Shown here piece by piece: positions 1 to 7,508 of a stretch of 64,000 bases of DNA (position 1 is its first letter; each line of letters begins with the position of its first letter). Under the pieces are notes generated by a model, which was not told the DNA's origin, ran no database searches, and saw only the letters and a list, made by a program, of their open reading frames with translations. Both the position numbers and the translations under genes were made by a program. The DNA is from Pseudomonas entomophila (GTDB lineage: Bacteria > Pseudomonadota > Gammaproteobacteria > Pseudomonadales > Pseudomonadaceae): NCBI RefSeq assembly GCF_029193575.1, contig NZ_JARGCS010000037.1:43061-107060 (forward strand), in the 5' to 3' direction.

Positions 1-205
1 GCTTGCGCGGGATGCGCCCGGTCATGGCGGTGAGCAGCGGGGCGCCGATGGCCACGCTCAGGGCGTACAGGCTGACCAGCAGGCCGGCGGAGGGCAGGGT
101 GACCGAGAGGTCGTTGGCGATGGTCGGGATCAGGCCGACGATGACGAATTCCGTGGTGCCGATGGCGAAGGCACTCAGGGTCAGGGCGAGCAGGGCAAGT
201 GGCAT
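1..205 (-). CDS. MFS transporter, DHA1-type, N-terminal fragment
   Basis: Reading leftwards from an ATG at 205, the frame is open to the window edge and gives MPLALLALTLSAFAIGTTEF followed by VIVGLIPTIANDLSVTLPSAGLLVSLYALS. This is the first and second transmembrane segments of drug/sugar-efflux type major facilitator proteins (AraJ/YdhP-like 'GTTEFV' N-terminus). About 68 residues are present; the rest lies outside the window. Family membership is clear from these residues, but the substrate cannot be inferred. Confidence 0.8.
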   Translation of the reverse strand, partial: MPLALLALTLSAFAIGTTEFVIVGLIPTIANDLSVTLPSAGLLVSLYALSVAIGAPLLTAMTGRIPRK

Positions 206-325
206 GGGGAGCACCAGGTTGTTCAGGGATGGTGCGGATTCTGGGCAGGTGGCCGTGGGGGAAAAAGCGGGTTTGGGGACAATCAGTTTTGCTCTGCAAG
301 CAAAGAAGTCGGCGGTGTCTTTGCT

Positions 326-414
326 GGCCCTATCGCGGGCAAGCCCGCTCCAGGTACCCCGCAGTGCTTAGGGTCAGTGGTTAACCTGTGGGGGGCTACA
401 CCCGCGATAGGGGC
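326..414. repeat. REP pair
   Basis: Two P. putida-type REP half-elements in opposite orientation: GGCCCTATCGCGGGCAAGCC from 326, and CCCGCGATAGGGGC ending near 414. They lie between the MFS fragment and the convergent end of the LysR gene. Such elements can form hairpins in transcripts and often sit at gene ends. Confidence 0.7.
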
Positions 415-429
415 GTCACTGACCCATCG

Positions 430-1335
430 CTAAACCACATCCCGCTCCAACGACTTCCACAACTCCAGCATCGTCTGGTTGCCATTGCCCACCGAGCGGA
501 ACGACCAGATCTCCAGCTCCGCGCTCCACTGCGCTCCCCCGGCGCGCACCAGTCGCCCGGCCGCCAGTTCTTCCTCGACCGCCGACTCCGGCAACCAGGT
601 GATCCCATACCCCTCGCGCGCCATGCGCATCAGGTGCATGGCCATGTCCGCCTCGTAGAAGCGCTTCAGGTGCGCCTGCCCTGGCTGCCCCTGCAACACC
701 ACATCCACCACTCGCCCGAGGAAGGAGGTGGCGGTGTATGCCAGGTACGGAATCGGCGTTTCCGGCGTGCCCGGCAGGGCGAACAGCGGCTTGCCCTCGG
801 CATCCGGCGCCGACACCGGGAAGAACGCATCGCTGCCCAGGCGCAGGCCGACGAACTTGTCCGGGTCGAGCACGATCGGCGCGCGCGGGTGGCTGTAGCC
901 GATCATCAGGTCGCAGCCGCCCTCGGCCAGGGCGATCACCGCCTCCTGCACGTTGGCCGCCAGCACCCGCGCGTTGAAGTAGCCGTTGCGCCGCTGGAAC
1001 TGGGCGAACCATTTGGGCAGGAAGGTCATCGACAGGGTGTGCCCGGCCACTACCTGGATCGACCGCCCCGGCATGCGCTCGCCGCGGCGCAGCGCCGAGC
1101 GCAGTTCGAGGAACACCGACAGCGCCTCGCGGCCCTCGTCGCAGAAGGTCTGCCCGGCCTTGGTCAGTTGCACCGGGTAGGTGCCGCGGTCGACCAGCTC
1201 GACCCCCACCCAGTCCTCCAGCGAGCGGATGCGCCGCGACAGCGCCGACTGGGTGATGCAACGCAGCTCGGCGGCGCGGGAGAAGTTCTTGGTCTGGGCG
1301 ATCGCCAGTAGGTCGTCGATCCATTTGGTTTGCAT
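430..1335 (-). CDS. LysR-family regulator, HypT/YjiE-like
   Basis: A 301-residue LysR-type regulator. The N-terminal winged helix starts MQTKWIDDLLAIAQTKNFSR and continues with the helix-turn-helix (AAELRCITQSALSRRIRSLE, about residues 18-37); the rest is the LysR substrate-binding fold. The pattern 'KWIDDLLA...NFSRAAE...SQSALSRRIR' and the C-terminal 'GYGITWLPE' resemble E. coli YjiE (HypT), though the ligand here need not be the same. The ATG at 1335 is chosen because LysR proteins start a few residues before the helix-turn-helix; the frame is open upstream but that part looks non-coding. It is divergent from the symporter/racemase pair, the usual arrangement for a LysR regulator and its targets. 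Confidence 0.88.
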   Translation of the reverse strand: MQTKWIDDLLAIAQTKNFSRAAELRCITQSALSRRIRSLEDWVGVELVDRGTYPVQLTKAGQTFCDEGREALSVFLELRSALRRGERMPGRSIQVVAGHTLSMTFLPKWFAQFQRRNGYFNARVLAANVQEAVIALAEGGCDLMIGYSHPRAPIVLDPDKFVGLRLGSDAFFPVSAPDAEGKPLFALPGTPETPIPYLAYTATSFLGRVVDVVLQGQPGQAHLKRFYEADMAMHLMRMAREGYGITWLPESAVEEELAAGRLVRAGGAQWSAELEIWSFRSVGNGNQTMLELWKSLERDVV

Positions 1336-1383
1336 GTGCGTGGCTCGGCAAAGGGGGCAGGTTCTGGGACAGGTGCGCGGTCC

Positions 1384-1428
1384 TTGTGGGAGCGGCCTTG
1401 CGCCGCGAAAGGGCCGCGCAGCGGCCGC
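1384..1428. repeat. REP-like element
   Basis: TTGTGGGAGCGGCCTTGCGC followed by GCGAAAGGGCCGCGCAGCGG, a GC-rich palindromic element of a common P. putida type. It lies in the divergent region between the LysR gene and the symporter gene. Confidence 0.55.
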
Positions 1429-1471
1429 GGCGATATCATGCCTGGCACTGGGGCAATAACCATGACGATTA

Positions 1472-1488
1472 CGCATAGAACTATGGCG
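1472..1488. promoter_or_regulatory. possible LysR-binding dyad
   Basis: An imperfect palindrome, CGCATAG-AA-CTATGGCG, lies about 85 bp before the symporter start in the divergent intergenic region. It is a reasonable candidate for the operator of the adjacent LysR regulator, but no second copy supports it. Confidence 0.3.
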
Positions 1489-1573
1489 CATCCTCATCAG
1501 CTGTCGATGCCAGCCGTCGTAGCCTGTCCCCCGCCCCCACTTCAGAGGTGGCGCACGACAGGCAGAGGTCGCC

Positions 1574-2839
1574 ATGAACAACAAGAAACTACCCCGTTAC
1601 ATTGCCGTGGCGATCGTCCTCGGCATCCTCGTCGGCTGGCTGTGCAACAGCTACGCCGGTTCAGCCCAGGCAGCCAAGGACATCGCTGGCTACTTCAGCC
1701 TGGTCACCGACATCTTCCTGCGCATGATCAAGATGATCATCGCCCCCCTGGTGTTCGCCACCCTGGTGGCCGGCATCAGCAGCCTGGGCAGCTCGGCCTC
1801 GGTGGGGCGTATCGGCCTGCGTTCGATGACCTGGTTCGTCAGCGCCTCGGTGTTCTCCCTGGCCCTGGGCATGCTCTTGGTCAACGTGTTCCAGCCGGGC
1901 GCCGACCTGCACCTGAGCGTGCCCCAGGCCCAGGCCGCCAGCGCGGTGCCGGTCAGTGCCGGCGACTTCAGCCTCAAGACCTTCATCAGCCACGTGTTCC
2001 CGCGCAGCATCGCCGAGGCCATGGCCAACAACGAGATCCTGCAGATCGTGGTGTTCTCGCTGTTCTTCGGCCTGGCCCTGGCCTACGTGCGCCAGCAAGG
2101 CAACACGCGCATCGGGCAGTTGGTGGACGAGCTGGCCAAGGTGATGTTCCGCATCACCGACTACGTGATGCTGTTCGCCCCGGTCGGTGTGTTCGCCGCG
2201 CTGGCCGCCGCCGTCACCACCCAGGGCATCGGCCTGCTGTTGGACTACGGCAAGCTGATCGGCCAGTTCTACGTCGGCATCCTGCTGCTGTGGCTGGCGC
2301 TGTTCGCGGTTGGCTACGCCTTCCTCGGGCGCCCGGTGTTCACCCTCGGCAAGCTGATCCGCGAGCCGGTGCTGCTGGCGTTCTCCACCGCCAGCAGCGA
2401 GTCGGCCTACCCCAAGACCATCGATGCGCTGGAGAAATTCGGCGCGCCCAAGCGTGTGTCGAGTTTCGTCCTGCCACTGGGTTACTCGTTCAACCTCGAC
2501 GGCTCGATGATGTACCAGGCCTTCGCCATCCTGTTCATCGCCCAGGCCTACGGCATCGACCTGAGCTTCACCCAGCAGTTGTTGATCCTGCTGACGCTGA
2601 TGGTCACCAGCAAGGGCATGGCCGGGGTGGCGCGGGCCTCGGTGGTGGTGGTCGCGGCCACGCTGCCGATGTTCCACCTGCCTGAGGCGGGGCTGCTGTT
2701 GATCCTGGCCATCGACCAGTTCCTCGACATGGGCCGCACCGCCACCAACGTGGTCGGTAACAGCATCGCCACGGCGGTGATCGCCAAGCTCGAAGACCGC
2801 CACGCCCCCCAACCGCAAGCAGCGGCGCAGGCCGCCTGA
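1574..2839 (+). CDS. dicarboxylate/amino acid:cation symporter
   Basis: A 421-residue inner-membrane protein of the DAACS (GltP/DctA) family, which imports C4-dicarboxylates, glutamate or aspartate with H+ or Na+. Visible family signatures are 'RMIKMIIAPLVFATLVAGIS' near the N-terminus, the serine-rich re-entrant loop 'AFSTASSESAYPKT', and the paired 'LPLGYSFNLDGSMMYQ' and 'DQFLDMGRTATNVVGNSIAT' motifs that line the substrate and cation sites. AGAGG precedes the ATG by a suitable distance. The stop codon overlaps the start of the racemase gene (TGATG), so the two are probably co-translated. With a racemase as neighbour, an acidic amino acid is a likely substrate (inference). Confidence 0.92.
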   Translation: MNNKKLPRYIAVAIVLGILVGWLCNSYAGSAQAAKDIAGYFSLVTDIFLRMIKMIIAPLVFATLVAGISSLGSSASVGRIGLRSMTWFVSASVFSLALGMLLVNVFQPGADLHLSVPQAQAASAVPVSAGDFSLKTFISHVFPRSIAEAMANNEILQIVVFSLFFGLALAYVRQQGNTRIGQLVDELAKVMFRITDYVMLFAPVGVFAALAAAVTTQGIGLLLDYGKLIGQFYVGILLLWLALFAVGYAFLGRPVFTLGKLIREPVLLAFSTASSESAYPKTIDALEKFGAPKRVSSFVLPLGYSFNLDGSMMYQAFAILFIAQAYGIDLSFTQQLLILLTLMVTSKGMAGVARASVVVVAATLPMFHLPEAGLLLILAIDQFLDMGRTATNVVGNSIATAVIAKLEDRHAPQPQAAAQAA

Positions 2840-4284
2840 TGAGAGCGCCCATGAAAACCTCCCGCACCCTGGGCATCGTCGGTGGCCTTGGCGCCCTGGC
2901 CGGCGGCGACCTGTTCCTGAAGCTGCTCAAGAGCGAAGCGTTGCTGGCCGACCAGGGCCGCTACCACCTGTTGTTCGAGCAGCACCCGTTCAAGGACCTG
3001 GCGCTGCCCTTGGCTGCCGAGGCCAGCATGACCTCGCGCAAGCTGTACGTGTTCCAGGCCTGCCAGCGCCACGCCGCCCGCGGCGCCGACGCGTTATTGG
3101 TGCCGTGCTTCGCCAGCCAGACCTTCCTCGACGAACTGCGCGGCGAGCTGGACATCCCGGTGCTCGACTTGATGGCGGCGCTCCAGGCCCATGTGCGCCA
3201 GCGGGTCGAGCCCGGCGCGCGCCTGGGCGTGCTGGCGTCGGATTACGTGCGTGGCGCGGGGCTGTTCGAGCGCTGCTTCGGCGCTGAGTTCGAGCTGCTG
3301 TACCCCTCGGCGCCGCAGCAGGCGTCGCTGATGCAGGCGGTGTACGGCGCGGCGGGTTTGAAGGCCGGGCAACTGGACGGCGTGGCGCTGGAGCTGTTGC
3401 ACGAGGTGTGCCTGGACCTCGACCGCCAGGGCGCGACCCTGCTGCTGCCGGGCATGACCGAACTGTCGCTGGTGGCGGCCGACCTGCAACGTCGCGGCCT
3501 GCGCTGCGTGGATGCCAACCAGGTGTATGCCGACTACGCCGGCGCCCTGGAGGCTCGCGCTACCGCGCCGGCGTTCAAGCTGGGCATCGTCGGCGGCGTC
3601 GGCCCGGCGGCGACCGTGGATTTCATGGGCAAGGTGGTGAAGAACACCCCTGCGGGGCGCGACCAGGAGCACATCAAGATGGTGGTCGAGCACAACCCGC
3701 AGATCCCCGACCGCACCGCCAACCTGCTGCACCGCCAGGCCGACCCGACGGTGGCGCTGTACGCGACCTGCAAGCGCCTGGCGTGCGAGGGCGCGATGGC
3801 CATCGCCATACCGTGCAATACCGCGCATGCGTATGTGGAGCGGATCCAGGAGCACCTGGAGGTGCCGATCGTCAACATGCTGAGCGAGACGGTCGAGTTC
3901 ATCGTGCGCCGCTATGGCGTGGCGCCGAAGGTGGGGTTGCTGGCCACCTCGGGGACCATCGCCAGTGGTGTCTACCACGAGGCCGCGCAGCGTGCCGGGC
4001 TGGTGTTGCTGGTGCCCGACGAGGCGGCGCAGGCGCGGGTGATGCGGGCGATCTATGGCGAGCGTGGGGTCAAGGCGGGGTTTACCGAGGGGCTGTGCAA
4101 GGAGGACCTGTTGATGGCGGCGGCGCAGTTGGTGGAGCAGGGGGCGGGGGTGTTGATCCTGGGGTGTACCGAGTTGCCGTTGATTCTGGCGCAGGGCGAG
4201 GATGTGGCGATTGGCGGGGGGAGGGTGGCGTTGGTCGACCCGACCGAGGTGCTCGCGCGGCGGTGTGTGGCATTGGCCATATGA
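2839..4284 (+). CDS. tandem-domain Asp/Glu racemase-family protein
   Basis: 481 residues made of two consecutive Asp/Glu racemase-like domains, each starting with a glycine-rich strand (LGIVGGLGALAGGDLF near the N-terminus; LGIVGGVGPAATVDFM at about 248). Racemases of this family use two cysteines. The C-terminal domain has both (AIPCNTAH and ILGCTELP). The N-terminal domain keeps the first (VPCFASQTF), but at the second position reads LLPGMTELS, with Met in place of Cys, so it may be non-racemising or structural. An alternative start at 2851 (MKTSRTLG) has GAGAG before it. Function is probably amino-acid racemisation linked to the upstream symporter; substrate unknown. Confidence 0.85.
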   Translation: MRAPMKTSRTLGIVGGLGALAGGDLFLKLLKSEALLADQGRYHLLFEQHPFKDLALPLAAEASMTSRKLYVFQACQRHAARGADALLVPCFASQTFLDELRGELDIPVLDLMAALQAHVRQRVEPGARLGVLASDYVRGAGLFERCFGAEFELLYPSAPQQASLMQAVYGAAGLKAGQLDGVALELLHEVCLDLDRQGATLLLPGMTELSLVAADLQRRGLRCVDANQVYADYAGALEARATAPAFKLGIVGGVGPAATVDFMGKVVKNTPAGRDQEHIKMVVEHNPQIPDRTANLLHRQADPTVALYATCKRLACEGAMAIAIPCNTAHAYVERIQEHLEVPIVNMLSETVEFIVRRYGVAPKVGLLATSGTIASGVYHEAAQRAGLVLLVPDEAAQARVMRAIYGERGVKAGFTEGLCKEDLLMAAAQLVEQGAGVLILGCTELPLILAQGEDVAIGGGRVALVDPTEVLARRCVALAI

Positions 4285-4301
4285 TGTGCCGGCCCCATCG
4301 C

Positions 4302-4452
4302 GGGCCGGTATGGACGACCAAATGGCCAATGATCATGCAGGTCTTTGAGATTGATATCAGCCGGCTTTGAAACCTGGTTTACCATTGGCCGCGCGCCAGG
4401 CCTTCACCTCTGCCACTATGAATTCCGGGCCGTCTTTTCCTGGTTCGGGATA
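4302..4452. repeat. direct repeat, copy A (immunity gene 3' end)
   Basis: A segment of about 151 bp that recurs at 4655-4805 with an offset of exactly 353 bp and about four mismatches. It covers the 3' end of the distal immunity gene and its downstream flank, starting at GGGCCGGTATGGACGACCAA. It marks a tandem duplication, or a modular exchange, of an immunity gene. Confidence 0.9.
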
Positions 4453-4608
4453 GGCAAATAAGTCAGATTTTGCCGGGTGCTCAGAAATTCGCTCGAATGC
4501 CGCCACTGCATTAATGTGCTCTTGGTCAGTCGGATAGTCGGCGGTGTAGATCTTGATCGCGAACTCAAGGAACTCCGCCTGAGTGAAGTCGCTAATAGAT
4601 GTTTTCAA
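4357..4608 (-). CDS. colicin/pyocin DNase immunity protein, second copy
   Basis: An 83-residue Im-family (colicin E2/E9, pyocin immunity) protein, cytoplasmic, which binds and inhibits a cognate HNH DNase. The start is taken as TTG at 4608, giving MKTSISDFTQAEFLEFAIKI; AGGGAGAAG lies just upstream, and the length then equals that of the neighbouring copy. A further upstream ATG (4689) would only add residues from the duplicated flank. The family core 'EHPAKSDLFAYPEPGKDGPE' is present, but the first tyrosine of the conserved YY pair, a DNase-contact position in Im9, is Ala here. The N-terminal half differs strongly from copy 1 while the last 30 or so residues are identical, which suggests a different inhibition specificity. 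Confidence 0.85.
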   Translation of the reverse strand: MKTSISDFTQAEFLEFAIKIYTADYPTDQEHINAVAAFERISEHPAKSDLFAYPEPGKDGPEFIVAEVKAWRAANGKPGFKAG

Positions 4609-4632
4609 TTTCTTCTCCCTTGTCGCGATGGA

Positions 4633-4657
4633 CCCTATCGCGGGGCCCGCGATAGGG
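4633..4657. repeat. perfect REP palindrome between immunity genes
   Basis: CCCTATCGCGGG, one G, then CCCGCGATAGGG: a 12-bp perfect stem of REP type. It sits just upstream of the distal immunity gene and at the boundary of direct repeat copy B. It could end transcription from the proximal genes or have helped recombination. Confidence 0.75.
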
Positions 4658-4805
4658 CCGGTATGGACGACCAAATGGCCAATGGTCATGCAGGTCTTTG
4701 AGATTGATATCAGCCGGCTTTGAAGCCTGGTTTACCATTGGCCGCGCGCCAGGCCTTCACCTCTGCCACTATGAATTCCGGGCCGTCCTTTCCTGGCTCG
4801 GGATA
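4655..4805. repeat. direct repeat, copy B (immunity gene 3' end)
   Basis: Second copy of the repeat at 4302-4452, covering the 3' end of the proximal immunity gene plus flank. Beyond 4805 the two immunity genes diverge abruptly. Confidence 0.9.
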
Positions 4806-4961
4806 ATATAGAAGGTCAGAGCCTGAGGGGTGCTCGGTGAGTCGTTCAAATTCAAGTACCGCTTCGATTTGCTCGGCTTCGGAGGGGAAGTTTGCATAAT
4901 AGGTTTTTCTGACAAACGCCAGAAACTCTGTTTCCGTGTAATCGGATAATTGGATTTTCAT
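4710..4961 (-). CDS. colicin/pyocin DNase immunity protein, proximal copy
   Basis: An 83-residue member of the colicin E/pyocin immunity family: MKIQLSDYTETEFLAFVRKT, then the signature EHPSGSDLLYYPEPGKDGPE and a C-terminus KAWRAANGKPGFKAG that closely matches Im9 (known family). Both conserved tyrosines (YY) are present. Its ATG overlaps the TGA (ATGA) that ends the ancestral reading frame of the DNase gene, the classical coupling of toxin and immunity translation. It is therefore the cognate immunity protein. Confidence 0.92.
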   Translation of the reverse strand: MKIQLSDYTETEFLAFVRKTYYANFPSEAEQIEAVLEFERLTEHPSGSDLLYYPEPGKDGPEFIVAEVKAWRAANGKPGFKAG

Positions 4962-6180
4962 TGTTGCTTTCTCCGGTGGATTTCAATGTGCAGTCTTGGG
5001 GGGTTAGCGTGATGTTGTCTACATCATAAACATCTCCGCCTAGAGAAATAGGCTTTCTGTGATGAAGCTCATACACACTGCGAGCGCCAACGCGTTCTGA
5101 TCGTGGGACGAATGGCGCTTGTCCTAGTTTCATTTTTGCAAGATTACCGGCATTGAATTGAGTGGCGAGTGACTGCTCGCTGGCAACTGCCTTCCAAAGG
5201 CTGCTTCTGAACCCTCTCCAGTTAGAAAATGATTGACCTCTTAATTTGTCGGCAATTTGACTTGGAATGGTTGCTCCCTCGCCTTGTGATGCGGCAGGTG
5301 CCCAAGCACTTTCAATAGTTGTTCCCTGCCCTGTAACTGTTCCAGGCTCCTCCCGCCGGTCCCTGAACATCGTATAGATCGGCAGCATCCCGGAATCCAC
5401 CGGGAATACGATGATGTAGTCATCGAAACTCGCATCGGCCGCTTCGGGGAAGGCATCTATCCTGCCGTCCATTGGCGTGATGGAGGCCCCGTCATAGACC
5501 GGTGGTTCGGGTTGCTCCGTTGGCAGGGTGGTCGAGGGATCGCTCGGGTTGACGATAGGCGTCCAGGTCAATGTGCGAGGCGGTGTATCGGCGGTTGTGG
5601 CGCTGTAGAGCTTGCGTTGCGCATCGTAGGTTGCCGCCAGCACGCGCACATCCGCCGGGATCGCCTGGCCATCGGTCGGTATCACCAGAATTTCCGAATG
5701 CCCCTCGGCGTCGGTTCTGGAGCTGATGCGATAAGGCAGCTCGGCACTACCCCCGCGCGCGGCGATCGCATGCAAATCGTCTTGTCGATTGGATGCCAGA
5801 TCCGAAAGCGGCGTTTGCAAGGCGTAGCGCTGGGGCAGTTCGCCATTGCCCAGCCTGGATGAGTAGAGCAGTGCGGAAACACCGACGAAAAGACCCGCCG
5901 CCACACTGCTGGCCAGTGCTGCCAGGCCGCCGATTGCCGAACCAATGGAAGCGCGTACCGCCAATTGAGTGGCCGCGGATACCACGCTCCCGGATGCCGT
6001 GATGACAGTGGGCCCTGCTAGCGCGAGCGATCCCATGACGGGGTAGGTATTGGCCAGGCGCTCAGCTTCGGCTTTTGCTGCGGCTTCGATAGCGAGACGT
6101 TCGGCTTCGGCTTGTGGTAATGAGCGAAGGGAAGAGAGGCTATAGTTCGACTCATATGCCGGCAATGACTGAGAGGCCAT
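4958..6180 (-). CDS. S-type pyocin/colicin-like HNH DNase, frameshifted at its 3' end
   Basis: Bacteriocin-type toxin that cuts DNA of competitors. In order: a short Ala/Glu coiled segment (residues 20-45), a Gly/Ala-rich hydrophobic region (50-115), a pyocin-S domain (about 130-290, with DVRVLAATYD and YIIVFPVDSGMLPIYTMFRD), and an HNH DNase domain (IADKLRGQSF, FRSSLWKAVA, YELHHRKPISLGGDVYDVDN). The uninterrupted frame runs on to 4852 and loses the last metal/catalytic histidines. Adding one C to the C6 tract (complement of 4998-5003) restores TPPRLHIEIHRRKQQ, equivalent to colicin E9 TPKRHIDIHRGK, ending at a TGA that overlaps the immunity start. Restored length is 407 residues. This is shorter than pyocin S2 and lacks an obvious receptor-binding domain, so another delivery route is possible. 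No ribosome-binding site is evident at the ATG. Confidence 0.85.
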
Positions 6181-6222
6181 AAATAAGTGTTTGGGAAATG
6201 AATTACAGCAAAAGAAGAAGAT

Positions 6223-6240
6223 CTGACGGCCTCGTGTCAG
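6223..6240. promoter_or_regulatory. inverted repeat upstream of bacteriocin gene
   Basis: CTGAC-N8-GTCAG lies 43-60 bp upstream of the bacteriocin ATG. It could be an operator or part of a hairpin. It is not a canonical LexA box (CTGT-N8-ACAG). Confidence 0.3.
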
Positions 6241-6287
6241 ACATCTTGTCGATTTAGCGCACCTTCGGGGAATAAGTTGCTGCCACT

Positions 6288-6383
6288 GGCCCTATCGCGG
6301 GGCAAGCCCGCTCCTACAGGTTCACCGCTGATTCTGAGAACGGCGCTGTACCTGTAGGAGCGGGCTTGCCCCGCGATAGGGCC
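6288..6383. repeat. REPIN (paired REP elements)
   Basis: Two REP elements in inverted orientation, GGCCCTATCGCGGGGCAAGC ... CTCCTACAGG and CCTGTAGGAG ... CCCGCGATAGGGCC, separated by about 25 bp. It fills the gap between the bacteriocin promoter region and the end of the monooxygenase gene and may shield one transcript from the other. Confidence 0.85.
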
Positions 6384-6390
6384 GGCGGTA

Positions 6391-7479
6391 TCACCCCGCA
6401 AACCGCGCCTGGCGCCGCCGCACCTCCTCGCGCACCGCCGGGATCACCCAGCGCCCGTAATCCACCGTGTCGTACAACGGGTCATACCCGCGGTTGAGGA
6501 AGGTGGTCACCCCCAGGTCGACATAATCCAGCAACGCTTGCGCCACCGTCTCCGGCGTGCCCACCAGCGCGGTGGTGTCGCCGTAGGCGCCCACCGCCGT
6601 GGCAGTGGGCATCCACAGCGCGCGGTCGTGGCGGTCGCCCCGGGCGGCGGCGGCCAGCAGGCGCTCCGACCCCGTGCCCTTGAGGCGCTTCTGCCACGGG
6701 CTGCCGGCGGCGAACTGTGGGTTGGCCTTGATCTGCGCGAGGATCTCCTCGGCGCGCTGCCAGGCCAGCGCCTCGGTGGCCCCGAGGATCAAGCGCACCG
6801 ACAGGCTCACCCGAGGCGCTGCCACACCTGCCGCGCCGGCGGCGGCCTTGAGCTTGCCGATCTGCTCGGCCACGCCGCTCAACGGCTCGCCCCACAGGGC
6901 ATACAGGTCGGCGTGCTTGACCGCGATCTGGTAGGCGATGTCCGACGAGCCGCCGAAGGAGATCGGAATGTGCGGCTGTTGCACCGGCTTGACCGGCGAG
7001 AACGCGCCTTTCACCGTGAAATAGCGCCCCTCGAAATCGAACGGCTCCTCCGCCGTCCAGGTGCGCCGGACGATCTCCAGGTATTCGTCGGCGCGTTGGT
7101 AGCGCGCGGTCTTGTCCAGCAGCGTGTCGCCTTCCTGCGGTTCGGCGGTGATGCCGGTGATGGCATGCAGGCGGATGCGCCCGCCGCCGGTGGTGTGGTC
7201 GAGGGTGGCGAAGGCTCGTGCCGCCACGGTGGGCGCGGTAAGGCCCGGGCGGTGGGCGATCATGAAGCCCAGGCGCTCGGTGTGCGCGGCGGCGTAGGCG
7301 GCGATCTGCAGGCTGTCGGCGCTGCCGGGGGCGCTGGCGATCAGCACCCGGTCGAAACCGGCGTGCTCGTGGGCGCGGGCGTGATGGCGGATGAACGGCA
7401 GGTCGAAATCCGGCGTGCGCACGCCACGGGTCTCGGACCACTGGCGGGGGAAGATCATACCGACGAATTCAATGGGCAT
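6391..7479 (-). CDS. LLM-class flavin-dependent monooxygenase (SsuD-like)
   Basis: A 362-residue luciferase-like FMNH2-dependent oxygenase similar to alkanesulfonate monooxygenases, which release sulfite from organosulfonates. Recognisable parts are the N-terminal barrel (MPIEFVGMIFPRQWSETRG), 'RLGFMIAHRPGLTAPTVAARAFATLDHTTGGRIRLH'-type strands around residues 80-115 (with an extra Gly), and 'PHIPISFGGSSDIAY'. The ATG at 7479 gives the family length; the long upstream open frame runs into the receptor gene and is not used. It follows the TonB receptor gene by 29 bp, probably in one operon. The precise substrate is not known. Confidence 0.88.
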   Translation of the reverse strand: MPIEFVGMIFPRQWSETRGVRTPDFDLPFIRHHARAHEHAGFDRVLIASAPGSADSLQIAAYAAAHTERLGFMIAHRPGLTAPTVAARAFATLDHTTGGGRIRLHAITGITAEPQEGDTLLDKTARYQRADEYLEIVRRTWTAEEPFDFEGRYFTVKGAFSPVKPVQQPHIPISFGGSSDIAYQIAVKHADLYALWGEPLSGVAEQIGKLKAAAGAAGVAAPRVSLSVRLILGATEALAWQRAEEILAQIKANPQFAAGSPWQKRLKGTGSERLLAAAARGDRHDRALWMPTATAVGAYGDTTALVGTPETVAQALLDYVDLGVTTFLNRGYDPLYDTVDYGRWVIPAVREEVRRRQARFAG

Positions 7480-7508
7480 TGGCAAAGGCCTTTCGCTGAG
7501 GGTGGGGG

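Noticed and set aside
388..1311. Long rightward open frame opposite the first LysR gene
   Set aside because: It is a high-GC antisense shadow with Arg/His-rich composition; the LysR gene on the other strand is clear. The same applies to the other long antisense frames, for example at 7557-10217 and 19452-22772.
4609..4689. Upstream extension of the distal immunity gene to ATG 4689 (110 residues)
   Set aside because: The extra 27 residues come from the duplicated flank and REP palindrome, there is no ribosome-binding site there, and the TTG at 4608 gives the same length and fold as the neighbouring copy.
4302..6180. Bacteriocin region as part of a prophage or R-pyocin cluster
   Set aside because: No phage structural, lysis, integrase or tail genes and no attachment site are present; only the toxin and immunity genes are seen.
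6223..6240. LexA (SOS) box in front of the bacteriocin
   Set aside because: The dyad is CTGAC-N8-GTCAG and lacks the CTGT...ACAG ends of LexA sites.
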